IMG/VR virus record: IMGVR_UViG_3300041991_000007
Coordinates: 1-62,870 of that record
Reading direction: 5' to 3' (one strand)
Length of the DNA: 62,870 bases
From: a virus
Part shown: piece after piece, positions 7,909 through 16,355 of the stretch
Layout: the number at the start of each line of letters is the position of its first letter
Position numbering within the stretch: position 1 is the stretch's first letter
Made by a program: the position numbers and the translations under genes
Notes under the pieces: generated by a model
Database searches by the model: none
What the model was told of the DNA's origin: nothing
Seen by the model: only the letters and a program-made list of their open reading frames with translations

Positions 7909-8807
7909 TATACGTCTCTCCTATCTCTGAATCCCAAGAATATGGGATGCCTCGGTTTGTCTACTACACCTACTGGAAAATGTTTATACTTACACAGCTT
8001 GCCTTTTAGATAGTTAGGATTCTTTAGCCACGCTTCCCAAAGGTTTTTCCTTTGCTCAAACGTATATCCCGTACCCAAGTCAAACTCCACTCCACTGTAA
8101 ATATCACGTACATTAAAACCACCAAGTATACCGGCAGCTTCTTTATTTGCAGCGTGGGTAGATCGTTTTGTGTATCCTCGCACATCCGTAGTGGCCTCAT
8201 TATTGTTATGCATTAACTCGTAGGCTCCAACGATTTCTGCTTCACTATCTAGAAACCGTTTAACCTTAAGCATCAAACCTTCTTTGAGTGTACTACGATT
8301 CTGCTTATACGGCCCACTCGGCGCTCTAAGAATGACGCCTTCATAGCCTTCTTGTACTCTAGCGTCTTCGTATGCGTATAGTTCTTCGACAGTACGAATT
8401 AGAGTTTGCGGAAGCCATACTATATTTTCTAGCCCTGCTTCCTGTATGCTTTCTTTAGCAGCCCTAGCTCTATGCATATAGGGCTTATCTATGTCCCAGC
8501 GATCAAACACGTACCACGTAACATCTGGCTCACCGTCCCTAGTCATTACACCAGACATAGTAGTCTGCATGCAGTTAGGGTGATTAGGTTCGCCTACTAT
8601 TAATTCACCATCGAACCCGTGCCAGCATAAAGTTTTGTATTGTTCTTGCGTATACCTATTGGGTATCGCCGTCATAGTGCGCGAGACAAGTACGCCAGAT
8701 TTATTAGTAGCCCGCACTCCATCGAGCTTAGGTGAAGCTAATAAAGGATATGCTAGATTCTCAAACTCTTTCGCCTTTATGGCGAGCATTACCTTTTTTA
8801 TCTCCAT
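7908..8807 (-). CDS. ATP-dependent DNA ligase (T7-like, compact)
   Basis: 299 residues. Motif I is SPKLDGVR with the adenylated lysine at residue 27. GFDGELIVG is motif III, WYVFDRWD is IIIa-like, YEGVILR is motif IV and LMLKVKRF is motif V. An OB-like C-terminal region follows. The length suits minimal phage ligases without extra DNA-binding domains. It would seal nicks left by lagging-strand synthesis with the phage polymerase. Its start overlaps the preceding gene by 47 bp. Confidence 0.95.
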   Translation of the reverse strand: MEIKKVMLAIKAKEFENLAYPLLASPKLDGVRATNKSGVLVSRTMTAIPNRYTQEQYKTLCWHGFDGELIVGEPNHPNCMQTTMSGVMTRDGEPDVTWYVFDRWDIDKPYMHRARAAKESIQEAGLENIVWLPQTLIRTVEELYAYEDARVQEGYEGVILRAPSGPYKQNRSTLKEGLMLKVKRFLDSEAEIVGAYELMHNNNEATTDVRGYTKRSTHAANKEAAGILGGFNVRDIYSGVEFDLGTGYTFEQRKNLWEAWLKNPNYLKGKLCKYKHFPVGVVDKPRHPIFLGFRDRRDV

Positions 8808-9051
8808 GCCCTGCTCCCGCTAAATCTGTTAGTAGTCGAGTTGCTACCACGGCAAGATTGCCGTCTAGAAAACTCTGCCCAAATGCTGCTGATTTATTTC
8901 CTAGTGTGAACTCGAATGCTAGGCAATCATTACGCAATGGCATCCTCATTACACCTACATTACTTTTGAGTCTAGCCCCTACAGCGTATGCTACTTTGTG
9001 GGCATTCCTTGTCAGTAGCGCTGCATCAGATGGCTGTGCAGTATTATCCAT
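8761..9051 (-). CDS. Protein of unknown function upstream of ligase
   Basis: 96 residues with alternating beta-like segments (LAFEFTLGNKSAAFG) and a charged tail. The start overlaps the preceding stop (TAATG) and the end runs 47 bp into the ligase gene. No family recognised. Confidence 0.7.
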   Translation of the reverse strand: MDNTAQPSDAALLTRNAHKVAYAVGARLKSNVGVMRMPLRNDCLAFEFTLGNKSAAFGQSFLDGNLAVVATRLLTDLAGAGHGDKKGNARHKGERV

Positions 9052-9323
9052 TATACTTGGCCAAAGTGTGCGCGGAAGTCCTTTAGAATGGTCTTGCCTT
9101 TTTCCTGTAGTGTTTCCGGGGTAGCATTAGCAAAATATTCATCGCTATAGGACGTGGTAATTTCTTGGTTATATGATCCACCATCGGGGCGCAAAGCAAT
9201 CTCGATATAACCTGCCTCGCCTAAATCTGTGCGCCGTACATACAGTGTATGCTTCGGAAACTTTTTAACTACCGCTTCGCCAATCTTCTGCGCTACTTTT
9301 AGCGCCTTTGCTACATCTGCCAT
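9051..9323 (-). CDS. Protein of unknown function
   Basis: 90 residues: a basic helical N-terminus (ALKVAQKIGEAVVKKF), then a beta section with YVRRTDLGEAGYIEIALRPDG, then a helix. No motif recognised. It belongs to the same tight operon, one base after the membrane protein gene. Confidence 0.75.
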   Translation of the reverse strand: MADVAKALKVAQKIGEAVVKKFPKHTLYVRRTDLGEAGYIEIALRPDGGSYNQEITTSYSDEYFANATPETLQEKGKTILKDFRAHFGQV

Positions 9324-9324
9324 A

Positions 9325-9507
9325 TTAGCCTCCGAGAATCTTCTGCATATTCGTAATCAATGTGCCATTATTGTAACTCATGCACGCACGAAAACCTATG
9401 CGAGCCGCCATATACGCTTCTGCTATAATCCATCCTAGTACCATAAAGGGTACACCAAATACGATACTAAGGAATGCATATAGCAGATGTAGGTATGCTT
9501 TAATCAT
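9325..9507 (-). CDS. Small membrane protein
   Basis: 60 residues with one long hydrophobic stretch (about residues 7-33, FLSIVFGVPFMVLGWIIAE), then a polar tail. The ATG overlaps the polymerase stop (ATGA). Function unknown; its position is in the replication rather than the lysis region. Confidence 0.75.
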   Translation of the reverse strand: MIKAYLHLLYAFLSIVFGVPFMVLGWIIAEAYMAARIGFRACMSYNNGTLITNMQKILGG

Positions 9508-11474
9508 TTTGCGTCTCCATATCTAACTGCTGTGGCTGATTCGATTCCTAACGGTAGCCCCGGTAGGTAGGAAATTGGGCGCGTCATCACACGGGTAACT
9601 AGGTCTGTGTAAGGGCCAGTCTGGATTACTTCCATCTTACCCTTATCTTCGTTCCATTCTTTTATGTCGTCGTCTTCTTCTGGAACCAATGAACCTAATT
9701 CATCGTGTGTCGTCATCTGCACCGGGTAATACTTATGTACTTCAATCTTCTGTTCACGCATAACTAAGGCGGCTACTGCCTGAACGATATTCTCTGTAAC
9801 CTTACCACCGAACAACTTAACTAGCTTTTTACCGTCTAGATAGGTAATCTCGCCGTCGCCATTCTTGCTTAGGCCGGGATACTTAATACATAGACCATTA
9901 GGCAGCATAATAGCTGGCTGCTGAAATAGTGGATCAAGGCAGGTACGTACTAACGAAACACCTTGCATGGGTAGTGGTGTATCTACTACACCCTGCATCA
10001 TACCATTTACGGCCTTATTGCACTGCTTCCAGAATGCGCGTACACCAGTAAATGTGCCTCGATATAGCTGGACAATAAACTCTGCAAACTCTGGTGTAAC
10101 TCCATAAATATTACTTTGCTTACAGTAGTCGATGAATCGTCCTGGCCCCATACCGAAGCCTAGACCCAGCACGGCAGATTTACTGATCTGGCGTTCTGCT
10201 GGCGTGTCCTTTTTATTAATCGGCTTACTGTAAATACGTGTACCGAACCAGCCGTATATATCTCCACCCTCGGCCATAACCTGTAGGGCTTTTGCTTCCT
10301 CACTATCTGGCCCTGATATCTGCATACCTAGCCAAAGAGTAATGCGCGCTTCAATCTGCGAAAGGTCAGCTACGCCTAATACAAAACCTTCTGGCGCGTA
10401 TATGCAGCGCCTTAGCGTGCCGCCCCTCTTAAGATTCTGCGGATTACCGCCACCGCCTTTATTTCCCGAGTACCTTTGCGTGACTTGCGCGCCCGCGTAG
10501 TTGTATCCAACCGGCCAGAATCCGCGTAAGCTGGCGGCGTGATATAGAGTTGTCCTTGTTTCTTCGATAGTGCTTTTATGCTCAAGTCGCGCTGCAACCA
10601 AAGCTTGTACTGCGGGGTTATCGTGATCGAGAAGTTCTTTAAGCCCTTCATCGGTCTTGGCGAACGCATATGTAACTCTACCAGTCTTGGTAATCTTAGT
10701 TGGCGGTGTGACACCTAAGTTCTCCAATGCTGCGGCAAATTTCGGATTAGACATTAGTATTTCGCGGGTCTGTAATCCAGCGTCTTCTAATGCCTGCTGC
10801 TTTTGAATCTTTAATTCTTCCTGATACTGAGCTAGCATTTCTGTGTCTAGCAGTAACTTAGGGTCTGTAAACACCCTGATAGTCCAATCCATCGCAGCAA
10901 TCTCTGACTGCGGAAAATGGGGTATTAGTTTCTTAAATATAGCCCAAGTTAATTCTGTATCTCCGGCTTCCCAATGTCCGCCATCAGGTTCTTCTGGATT
11001 ATTCACCCATCGCGGTGCGCCTACGCAGTAGTCGGCAATCTTCGCTTCTAGTGATGGAGATAGGTCACGCACATTATATGACTTAGACAGTTCGTCCATC
11101 TTAGTCATACCTAGTAGTAATTCTGATATGTATTTAAGCCCGTGGCGTTGTGAGTGCGGGCCAATCAGCGCGCGTGATAGCGCCAATGTGTCTACGTATA
11201 CTTTAGGTAGTATGCCATACTTCCATGCTAAAATAGAACCATCGAACGGCAGGTTATGCCCAATTACCATGTGCTTGTGTAATTCTAATTTGTTCAGCAC
11301 TGGCTGCACTAAGCGGGCAGTAACCCATCTACTTGGGCCGCCATTAATCTTAATGCCTACACCATGAACCTTAAATCGCGGGTCACGGATATAGCTTTCT
11401 GTGGTTATGTCTTTAAGACTTAGCGAATATCCGTCGCCATAAAATGTCTCGAAGTCAAGTACAATAGCTTTCAT
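9504..11474 (-). CDS. Family A DNA polymerase with 3'-5' exonuclease domain
   Basis: 656 residues. The exonuclease motif I DFET is at residues 7-10 and the HNLPFDG motif near 73. The polymerase palm motif A, ADLSQIEAR, is near residue 366, the fingers motif RQISKSAVLGLGFGMG near 425, and motif C MTTHDELG (catalytic D) near 588. This is the layout of T7-like and other phage PolA-type replicases without a 5'-3' exonuclease. It is the main replicative polymerase, working with the primase-helicase, the ligase and the SSB-like protein. Confidence 0.96.
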   Translation of the reverse strand: MKAIVLDFETFYGDGYSLSLKDITTESYIRDPRFKVHGVGIKINGGPSRWVTARLVQPVLNKLELHKHMVIGHNLPFDGSILAWKYGILPKVYVDTLALSRALIGPHSQRHGLKYISELLLGMTKMDELSKSYNVRDLSPSLEAKIADYCVGAPRWVNNPEEPDGGHWEAGDTELTWAIFKKLIPHFPQSEIAAMDWTIRVFTDPKLLLDTEMLAQYQEELKIQKQQALEDAGLQTREILMSNPKFAAALENLGVTPPTKITKTGRVTYAFAKTDEGLKELLDHDNPAVQALVAARLEHKSTIEETRTTLYHAASLRGFWPVGYNYAGAQVTQRYSGNKGGGGNPQNLKRGGTLRRCIYAPEGFVLGVADLSQIEARITLWLGMQISGPDSEEAKALQVMAEGGDIYGWFGTRIYSKPINKKDTPAERQISKSAVLGLGFGMGPGRFIDYCKQSNIYGVTPEFAEFIVQLYRGTFTGVRAFWKQCNKAVNGMMQGVVDTPLPMQGVSLVRTCLDPLFQQPAIMLPNGLCIKYPGLSKNGDGEITYLDGKKLVKLFGGKVTENIVQAVAALVMREQKIEVHKYYPVQMTTHDELGSLVPEEDDDIKEWNEDKGKMEVIQTGPYTDLVTRVMTRPISYLPGLPLGIESATAVRYGDAK

Positions 11475-11514
11475 TTAGCCGCCGGGTAGTTAGGCCATCC
11501 TTGGCCTGTTGTTA

Positions 11515-12201
11515 TTAGGACAGATATTCCTTGATATCTTCCGCGAGCTTCTGACCTACAAATTCGCACACGTATTCATCCGGCTCGCTATGCAGGATAA
11601 TAGCGCGGCTAATTTCGTCGTTGTCCTCTCGGTCATACACGTATGCTGTGAAGCCGATATGCTTACCATGCTTCGGGCAGTCATGCTCGTCTTTGGTCAC
11701 ACGCAAGCGTATGCGTCGAAAGATGCCATTGCCTAGCAGCTTGGAGATTGTCGGCCCGATGGCATTTGCTACCGTCTCCGCATTCGGGCTGGTCTGGTCT
11801 GACTTGCGTGGGTCGATGGGGTTGCGGTCATCCGTGAACGGACTCTCCGCGTAACCGACTCCAAGCGCTGCCGACTTGGCCGTAGACCGCTCTACGGCGT
11901 CCGTGGCGGGTTCCGGCCTCGCAAGGGCATCCGCTAGCTGCTGGTACAGGTCGGGCTTCTCAGGGCGCGGCACGCGGCCATTCACCGGGGCGGGCAATCC
12001 GTTCGTGGCCCACTCAAGATACTGGTCAGCTTTTGCTAGGTCTTCCGACTTTAGACCCTTGTGGTTTGCGCGAGCGTTGTACTTGATGTAGTTGCCCATG
12101 CAAAAGGCTTTGAAACCTTCGTGACCCAGCACGTCATGGATCGCGTAGATTACCTCGATATAACCTGCGGTATAGTGCTGCGGTGATTCTACATTGCTCA
12201 T
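11515..12201 (-). CDS. DUF3310-type protein with a long C-terminal extension
   Basis: 228 residues from the ATG at 12201, chosen because it forms ATGA with the thyX stop and has a GGAGG site. Residues 5-65 carry the DUF3310 pattern: HYTAGYIEVIYAIHDVLG, then FCMGNYIKYNARANHKG and DLAKADQYL. DUF3310 proteins are common near nucleotide metabolism genes of phages and are sometimes called nucleotide-kinase-like; their activity is unproven. The rest (about 160 residues) is proline-rich and then beta-rich, and I do not recognise it. Confidence 0.82.
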   Translation of the reverse strand: MSNVESPQHYTAGYIEVIYAIHDVLGHEGFKAFCMGNYIKYNARANHKGLKSEDLAKADQYLEWATNGLPAPVNGRVPRPEKPDLYQQLADALARPEPATDAVERSTAKSAALGVGYAESPFTDDRNPIDPRKSDQTSPNAETVANAIGPTISKLLGNGIFRRIRLRVTKDEHDCPKHGKHIGFTAYVYDREDNDEISRAIILHSEPDEYVCEFVGQKLAEDIKEYLS

Positions 12202-12875
12202 TTGATTAGTGCCTCCAGTGAGTTTGGCCATAAGTTATTAAGGATGGCCTTTACCTTTTCTGCAATTACACGTACTTCGTACTGCGCGTGTTCATCTAAC
12301 CGTAGTTCCAAGAAGTGAACCCAGTTCCGAAGATTACCACCCATATAAAACCGAGTCAATAAACTTTGCGGTAAAATTGCGCGGGCTTGTTCTCTAGCGA
12401 TTCCAATAGCTAGCATACGTGCGTATGTCTCGACTATGGTTTGGCAATTAGCTTGGTAGCTTTCGACCATACTTTGCGAATCATCGTAAGCAAAGCAACC
12501 TTCGCTACCCTGTTTATTTTTGTCGGACTGCTTACGCCATACGGTAGGAATCCAGAAACCGATTTCCTCGCTAGTGTATCTACGCGAGATTTCGTTAAAA
12601 CTAAATGTCCTGTGCCGATGAATTTGGCTACGAATAAACAGTGGGCATTCAATCATAACCGTAGCATGCTGGTACTCAAACGGAGTTAAGTGCTGATGAT
12701 CCGAAAGATACTTAATAAGCTTAAGGTCTTTAGTTTCATCATACTCTTGGCTATCATTCGCAAAGCTTACTCGCGCAGCCTGCGCTGGAAAGTTATCTCC
12801 GCTATTACCATTAGGCATTGTTGTGCTGGCTACTAGACTTACTTCGCAGTCTTCAATCGTTTTGAATACGGTCAC
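12198..12875 (-). CDS. thyX: Flavin-dependent thymidylate synthase ThyX
   Basis: 225 residues. The ThyX signature RHRTFSFNEISRRY is present in the middle, preceded by HLTPFEYQHATVMIECP and followed by AREQARAILPQSLLTRFYMGGNLRNWVHFLELR, which carries the conserved Q, R and N residues. The enzyme makes dTMP from dUMP using FAD, NADPH and methylene-tetrahydrofolate. The start is a GTG that overlaps the csrA gene by 23 bp. Supply of dTMP for phage DNA synthesis is the expected role. Confidence 0.96.
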   Translation of the reverse strand: MTVFKTIEDCEVSLVASTTMPNGNSGDNFPAQAARVSFANDSQEYDETKDLKLIKYLSDHQHLTPFEYQHATVMIECPLFIRSQIHRHRTFSFNEISRRYTSEEIGFWIPTVWRKQSDKNKQGSEGCFAYDDSQSMVESYQANCQTIVETYARMLAIGIAREQARAILPQSLLTRFYMGGNLRNWVHFLELRLDEHAQYEVRVIAEKVKAILNNLWPNSLEALIK

Positions 12876-13044
12876 GATTCGCCTCCTGCTCTATTCTGCG
12901 CTTAACCTTGTCGCGCAAGATGCGCGTTTCTTTTGGCGCTGTAAATCCTAGCTTCACTCGGCCACCCCCACACTGAACGACTTCAACTTTAATGTCGTCG
13001 CCAATATGGATAACGTCGCCTGTGGTATGGGACATAACTAACAT
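12853..13044 (-). CDS. csrA: CsrA/RsmA homologue (RNA-binding post-transcriptional regulator)
   Basis: 63 residues that align along the whole CsrA fold: MLVMSHTTGDVIHIGDD at the N-terminus, IKVEVVQCGGGRVKLGFTAPKE in the middle (matching the V-x-G-x-x-V-x-x-G-x-x-APKE core) and RILRDKVKRRI at the end. The usual L-T-R start of bacterial CsrA is M-S-H here, so RNA contact by strand beta1 (R6 in the host protein) may be changed. CsrA binds GGA in the leaders of mRNAs. A phage copy could redirect host metabolism or time phage translation. It is co-transcribed with thyX. Confidence 0.88.
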   Translation of the reverse strand: MLVMSHTTGDVIHIGDDIKVEVVQCGGGRVKLGFTAPKETRILRDKVKRRIEQEANRDRIQND

Positions 13045-13045
13045 A

Positions 13046-13462
13046 TTATTCTGCCAAGCTCTCCTTAACTGCGTCTTCCACTTCTCGGATTAATTCTTTC
13101 ATTTGCTGCTCATTGAATATATACACTGACCCTTGAAACTCTATGTCTCTAGTGTCTTTTCTTTCTATGGACTGTATGTCCATCAATCCTGGCCTTTCCA
13201 GCATCATAGATATACCCGCCGCTAATCTACGTCTAACGTGGGATTCTCTTTCTTCCACTTCCACATTATAGTACTGTTCTGCCGTTAATGCACATCTAGA
13301 ATTATATCTATTATCTAGTGGCGGAATAAATGACTCACCGAACTTGCGCTTATTGCCTCGTATCAACTCTTGCGCTGTGGCGGTAAACATGGTGTAGTCC
13401 AGCATGCCAGACTGCTTTGCTGCGCGTAATAGCTCGGCTATATTGTTAGTTGAATTAGCCAT
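13046..13462 (-). CDS. Protein of unknown function after tRNA-Leu
   Basis: 138 residues from the ATG at 13462. A longer frame to 13507 would run into the tRNA. It is helical and charged (YYNVEVEERESHVRRRLAAG; EQQMKELIREVEDAVKESL). No family recognised. It lies 16 bp downstream of tRNA-Leu and ends just before csrA. Confidence 0.75.
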   Translation of the reverse strand: MANSTNNIAELLRAAKQSGMLDYTMFTATAQELIRGNKRKFGESFIPPLDNRYNSRCALTAEQYYNVEVEERESHVRRRLAAGISMMLERPGLMDIQSIERKDTRDIEFQGSVYIFNEQQMKELIREVEDAVKESLAE

Positions 13463-13477
13463 TAGTTCCGTCCTGAA

Positions 13478-13564
13478 TGGTGCGCTGGGCGGGAATCGAA
13501 CCCGCATAGCCTTGCGGCTGAGGGATTTTAAGTCCCTTGCGTCTACCTATTTCGCCACCAGCGC
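13478..13564 (-). tRNA. tRNA-Leu (UAA)
   Basis: An 87-nt cloverleaf with acceptor arms GCGCTGG and CCAGCGC, anticodon loop CTTAAAA (anticodon TAA) on an AGGGA/TCCCT stem, a long variable arm as in class II tRNAs, a T-arm GCGGG TTCGATT CCCGC and an encoded CCA end. It reads UUA, a frequent codon in the AT-richer phage genes. Confidence 0.95.
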
Positions 13565-13570
13565 GATTCA

Positions 13571-13747
13571 TTAATCTTCGTCGTCTGCGTCGTCGGCTAT
13601 CTCGCCAGTACCTTCACAGGTATCGCATTCGATAGAACCATTGCCTTCGCAATCTGCGCACGGATCGTCGTCTTCGTCATAGCCCGAACCACCACACGCC
13701 GTACATAGAAGTTCGCCACTACCTTCACAGTCTGGACACGTCTGCAT
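13571..13747 (-). CDS. DnaJ-type zinc-finger mini-protein
   Basis: 58 residues from the ATG at 13747 (GGGAG site eight bases upstream; a longer frame would overlap the exonuclease gene). It holds four CxxCxGxG-like units: CPDCEGSG, CTACGGSG, CADCEGNG and CDTCEGTG, then an acidic tail. This is the zinc-binding pattern of DnaJ central domains without a J domain. It could be a small chaperone-like or metal-binding factor; partners unknown. Confidence 0.85.
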   Translation of the reverse strand: MQTCPDCEGSGELLCTACGGSGYDEDDDPCADCEGNGSIECDTCEGTGEIADDADDED

Positions 13748-13748
13748 A

Positions 13749-14285
13749 TTAGTTACTCCCATGCTTGAGTAAGGTATAGCACATCTGCATTCGCTTAGCC
13801 TGATGAACTGCATCTGCTAAAGCGTTATGCTTCACGCCTTCAAACGGAATGTTCTTGGCGACCGGGTAATTATCGAGCATTGTACGTACACTACGGTTAT
13901 TAAAGAACGGCCATTCAAAGTTATTGTCTCCGTAGTGCGAGACAAAATTAGCCAAGATGACGCAATCGAAGTCCGGGTCTTTCGCCCAAATACGGCTGGC
14001 CTGCTTAACCTGCTCCATAACCTGAGTAGCCGCCACGTATAGGTGGGTACGCTCCACCGTGTCCGCAAATATCTGTTTGGCTTCGCTATTCTGCTGCATC
14101 CAGAATTGAACCGTCTTAGCGTCTATCTTACTAAGAGTCTGATTAAGTTCTGGGTGAATGATCGGCAGTTCGATTAATGGCTCGTCTGGATGGTGCCTAT
14201 CAAACCACACCATACCGATTGACATAACATGGGCATTGTTGTTTGTACCGAGTGTTTCAATGTCGATCATTAAATCAGTTGACAT
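13749..14285 (-). CDS. DEDDh 3'-5' exonuclease (DnaQ/Rv2179c-like)
   Basis: 178 residues. Motif I is MIDIETLG near residue 6, motif II ILANFVSHYGDNNFEW near 110, and motif III HNALADAVHQA near 155. The conserved D, E, D, D and H of the RNase H-fold exonucleases are all visible. The family includes DNA proofreading and small exoribonucleases; the SIGMVWFD strand resembles the Rv2179c-like subgroup. It may trim DNA ends or RNA. It overlaps the gene upstream by 11 bp. Confidence 0.88.
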   Translation of the reverse strand: MSTDLMIDIETLGTNNNAHVMSIGMVWFDRHHPDEPLIELPIIHPELNQTLSKIDAKTVQFWMQQNSEAKQIFADTVERTHLYVAATQVMEQVKQASRIWAKDPDFDCVILANFVSHYGDNNFEWPFFNNRSVRTMLDNYPVAKNIPFEGVKHNALADAVHQAKRMQMCYTLLKHGSN

Positions 14286-14673
14286 TGTTCTGCTCCGGTT
14301 TCACTGGTGCGCCAGCGTGCTGCGCCATCGTATTATTGGCCCATGCGCAAAGCTGGAACTTCCAAAGCTCAAGCATCGCGATCTGATCCTGAATCGCCAC
14401 ATGATCGCCGTGAACTTTCGTCCAGTTCTGTAGGTCTTGCCATGCGGCTTGCTTGGCCTCGATATCCGGGGGAATCGTAGCCGCGCCATTAGTGGCCCGA
14501 TCTGCGCCGTTATGTACTTCCTTCGGTACGTTGTCGCTGTACTCACGAAAGCCTACTTCCATAGCGTGCTTATCGGATTCTGCGCGAGCGTGCGCCGCAT
14601 TGGTGTCTGTAGCGAAGTAGATAACTCCGTTATCAGTCTCACGCTTCCAGTATCGAGTTTCGATCTTATCCAT
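14275..14673 (-). CDS. Protein of unknown function
   Basis: 132 residues with an N-terminal beta segment (TRYWKRETDNGVIYFATDTNAAHARAES is one continuous patterned stretch, here described rather than assigned), a linker and a tryptophan-rich helical part near residues 75-115. No family recognised. It overlaps genes on both sides. Confidence 0.72.
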   Translation of the reverse strand: MDKIETRYWKRETDNGVIYFATDTNAAHARAESDKHAMEVGFREYSDNVPKEVHNGADRATNGAATIPPDIEAKQAAWQDLQNWTKVHGDHVAIQDQIAMLELWKFQLCAWANNTMAQHAGAPVKPEQNNVN

Positions 14674-15235
14674 TCTCTAGCTCCTTCGTCAGAAAATTAA
14701 TTAGGTGTTTTCGTAGGGCTACCGCTTCTACTTGCCCTTTCAGGCGTAGACAAGCGAATAGTAATAGTTTGCTTGCATGTATGCAACAAACATGGTTCGG
14801 GTCTGTGCCGAATAGTATAGTCAATGCATCAGCTATAGCTTTGTTAGCTGGCTGCATCGTCTCACCGGATATATGTTTCCACATCTGGCATTGCGCTTTG
14901 CGACTTACGGCACGGTCTGGATTTCCCAGCCAATGCCCCGTCTGTGTAAACGTAAATCCTGCCTCACTACCCAATTCCGTAGCGAGTCTGTACAACTCTC
15001 TCATTAGTTTTACTACAATAGTATCTGCGCGAGCCTGATACTTTGGACGTACTGAGCCTAACGCTAGTATAGTGTTCGCTAGGCCGAGGTTTTCAAAACC
15101 CCAGCTAACGGGAATTTCATCATCCCATCCTAGTCCGTCTTTCTGCAAAGCCGCCTGCGTAATCGCTGTGGCATCTTCGCACCAATATCCACCTTTCTTA
15201 ACTTGATTGGCAGTAGTGGTAATAGGTTCTCGCAT
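14666..15235 (-). CDS. Protein of unknown function
   Basis: 189 residues, helical. It includes CIHASKLLLFACLRLKGQ near residue 155 and several cysteines without a clear metal pattern. It heads a run of overlapping genes after an AT-rich gap (15236-15299) that could hold a promoter, though I could not define clear -35 and -10 boxes there. Confidence 0.72.
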   Translation of the reverse strand: MREPITTTANQVKKGGYWCEDATAITQAALQKDGLGWDDEIPVSWGFENLGLANTILALGSVRPKYQARADTIVVKLMRELYRLATELGSEAGFTFTQTGHWLGNPDRAVSRKAQCQMWKHISGETMQPANKAIADALTILFGTDPNHVCCIHASKLLLFACLRLKGQVEAVALRKHLINFLTKELENG

Positions 15236-15299
15236 CTTTAATTAGTCTCATAGTTTAATTAATCTATATAGTTTAAGTGTATTTAGTATTTCATGTCGT

Positions 15300-15743
15300 T
15301 TACTCCATGCCTAGATACTTCTTTGATAGCCTGTTAATCTTGTCTACTACTTTCGGATCAGCCTTAGCTAAGGCTTTATGGAACTTATGTAGTAGATTCA
15401 ACGCTATTCTCTGTATACTATAAGCTTCAAACTCTTTACCCGGCATCTTCTCGCGCATCTTCCGGCATATCTCTTGGTATATATGCACAGCTTCATGGAT
15501 CAATAGCGCTTCATGCTCTAACATAGACCTTTTAGGGTCTATAGCCATTGTTACTACTGCGGCTACACTACCTTCATAATCGAAAAAATGCGCCGTACCC
15601 GTCGAGCCTTCTACTAACCACGGATCGGGGTATGGAACCTTTAATCTCTTTACTTCTTTGAGGTATTGTTTCTCAGTAGTGCAAAGACAATAATACACTT
15701 GGGAGCGTATAAGCTCCCTATCTATCCATTTGACTTTAGACAT
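15300..15743 (-). CDS. Putative zinc metalloprotease-like protein (HEAVH)
   Basis: 147 residues. The motif LLIHEAVHIYQ near residue 80 fits HExxH zinc peptidases, and an E in KEFEAYSIQ about 20 residues later could be the third ligand. A preceding AAVVTMAID strand fits an edge strand of such folds. A substrate cannot be guessed. It is linked by TAATG to the small basic gene upstream. Confidence 0.65.
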   Translation of the reverse strand: MSKVKWIDRELIRSQVYYCLCTTEKQYLKEVKRLKVPYPDPWLVEGSTGTAHFFDYEGSVAAVVTMAIDPKRSMLEHEALLIHEAVHIYQEICRKMREKMPGKEFEAYSIQRIALNLLHKFHKALAKADPKVVDKINRLSKKYLGME

Positions 15744-15913
15744 TACTTACCCTTTACTTTCTTAAGGTTCGGGTTAGCTTTCTTGGCGGCTGGGCTAGCC
15801 TTACGTGTAGAGCTAGCTAAGATAGCGCCCGCATTCTTCATCGGGATACCTTCTTTCTTAGCTATATTACTCTGCACGGCTTTGAAGCCTGCGCCCTTCA
15901 TTGACTTAGCCAT
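15743..15913 (-). CDS. Small basic protein
   Basis: 56 residues, rich in K and A (KANPNLKKVKGK at the end), with an N-terminal helix-like MAKSMKGAGFKAVQSNIAKK. Such proteins may bind nucleic acid or be packaged. The stop overlaps the next ATG (TAATG). No family recognised. Confidence 0.7.
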   Translation of the reverse strand: MAKSMKGAGFKAVQSNIAKKEGIPMKNAGAILASSTRKASPAAKKANPNLKKVKGK

Positions 15914-16050
15914 TACATCTTACCTTTCTTGCTGCCTTTCTTCATGCCCTTGGCTTCCTTAGCCTTCATGGACTTTGATTCCATCTTCTCTTCTTTCTTG
16001 GAATCTTTCTTGCCCATCTTCTTGTCCATCATCTTGTCTGACATTCGCAT
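15913..16050 (-). CDS. Extremely lysine- and methionine-rich mini-protein
   Basis: 45 residues from the ATG at 16050 (GAGAG site eight bases upstream). Roughly a third of the residues are lysine and nine are methionine, in a KKxxKK pattern with no hydrophobic core. It is likely unfolded and would bind nucleic acid or acidic partners. It sits next to another basic mini-protein; both may act on DNA or host nucleic acids. Function inferred from composition only. Confidence 0.65.
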   Translation of the reverse strand: MRMSDKMMDKKMGKKDSKKEEKMESKSMKAKEAKGMKKGSKKGKM

Positions 16051-16051
16051 G

Positions 16052-16336
16052 TTAATCACTCTCGTTGCTTCGCCGTACTGCAAGTACAATAGCATCAACG
16101 TAAGGCACGGCTCCTACGCCATGTACTAAGTAACCTGTAAGATCGCCTGCTATTTCCACTGCCTCATATTCCGCGTGGCTGGTAAGCTTGGCTATTAGCA
16201 CGCCCACTACCATTACCACTGTGCCCATTAACATGCGGTGACGTACTGAATGCTGTTCGCCTAGCATGTGGTCGCACAATATACGCGGAACATTTACTTT
16301 GTGTAGCACCTTCTGCACTCTGGCTATCTTAGACAT
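16052..16336 (-). CDS. Small membrane protein
   Basis: 94 residues from the ATG at 16336 (AAGG site). A basic N-terminus is followed by a hydrophobic helix near residues 35-52 (MLMGTVVMVVGVLIAKL), then a second amphipathic stretch (GYLVHGVGAVPYVDAIVLAV). Function unknown. Confidence 0.68.
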   Translation of the reverse strand: MSKIARVQKVLHKVNVPRILCDHMLGEQHSVRHRMLMGTVVMVVGVLIAKLTSHAEYEAVEIAGDLTGYLVHGVGAVPYVDAIVLAVRRSNESD

Positions 16337-16355
16337 GTCCGTGCCTTGGGGATTA

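Noticed and set aside
12201-12231. Longer start of the DUF3310 gene at 12231
   Set aside because: It would extend into thyX by 34 bases, while the ATG at 12201 has GGAGG and an ATGA overlap, the rule in this operon.
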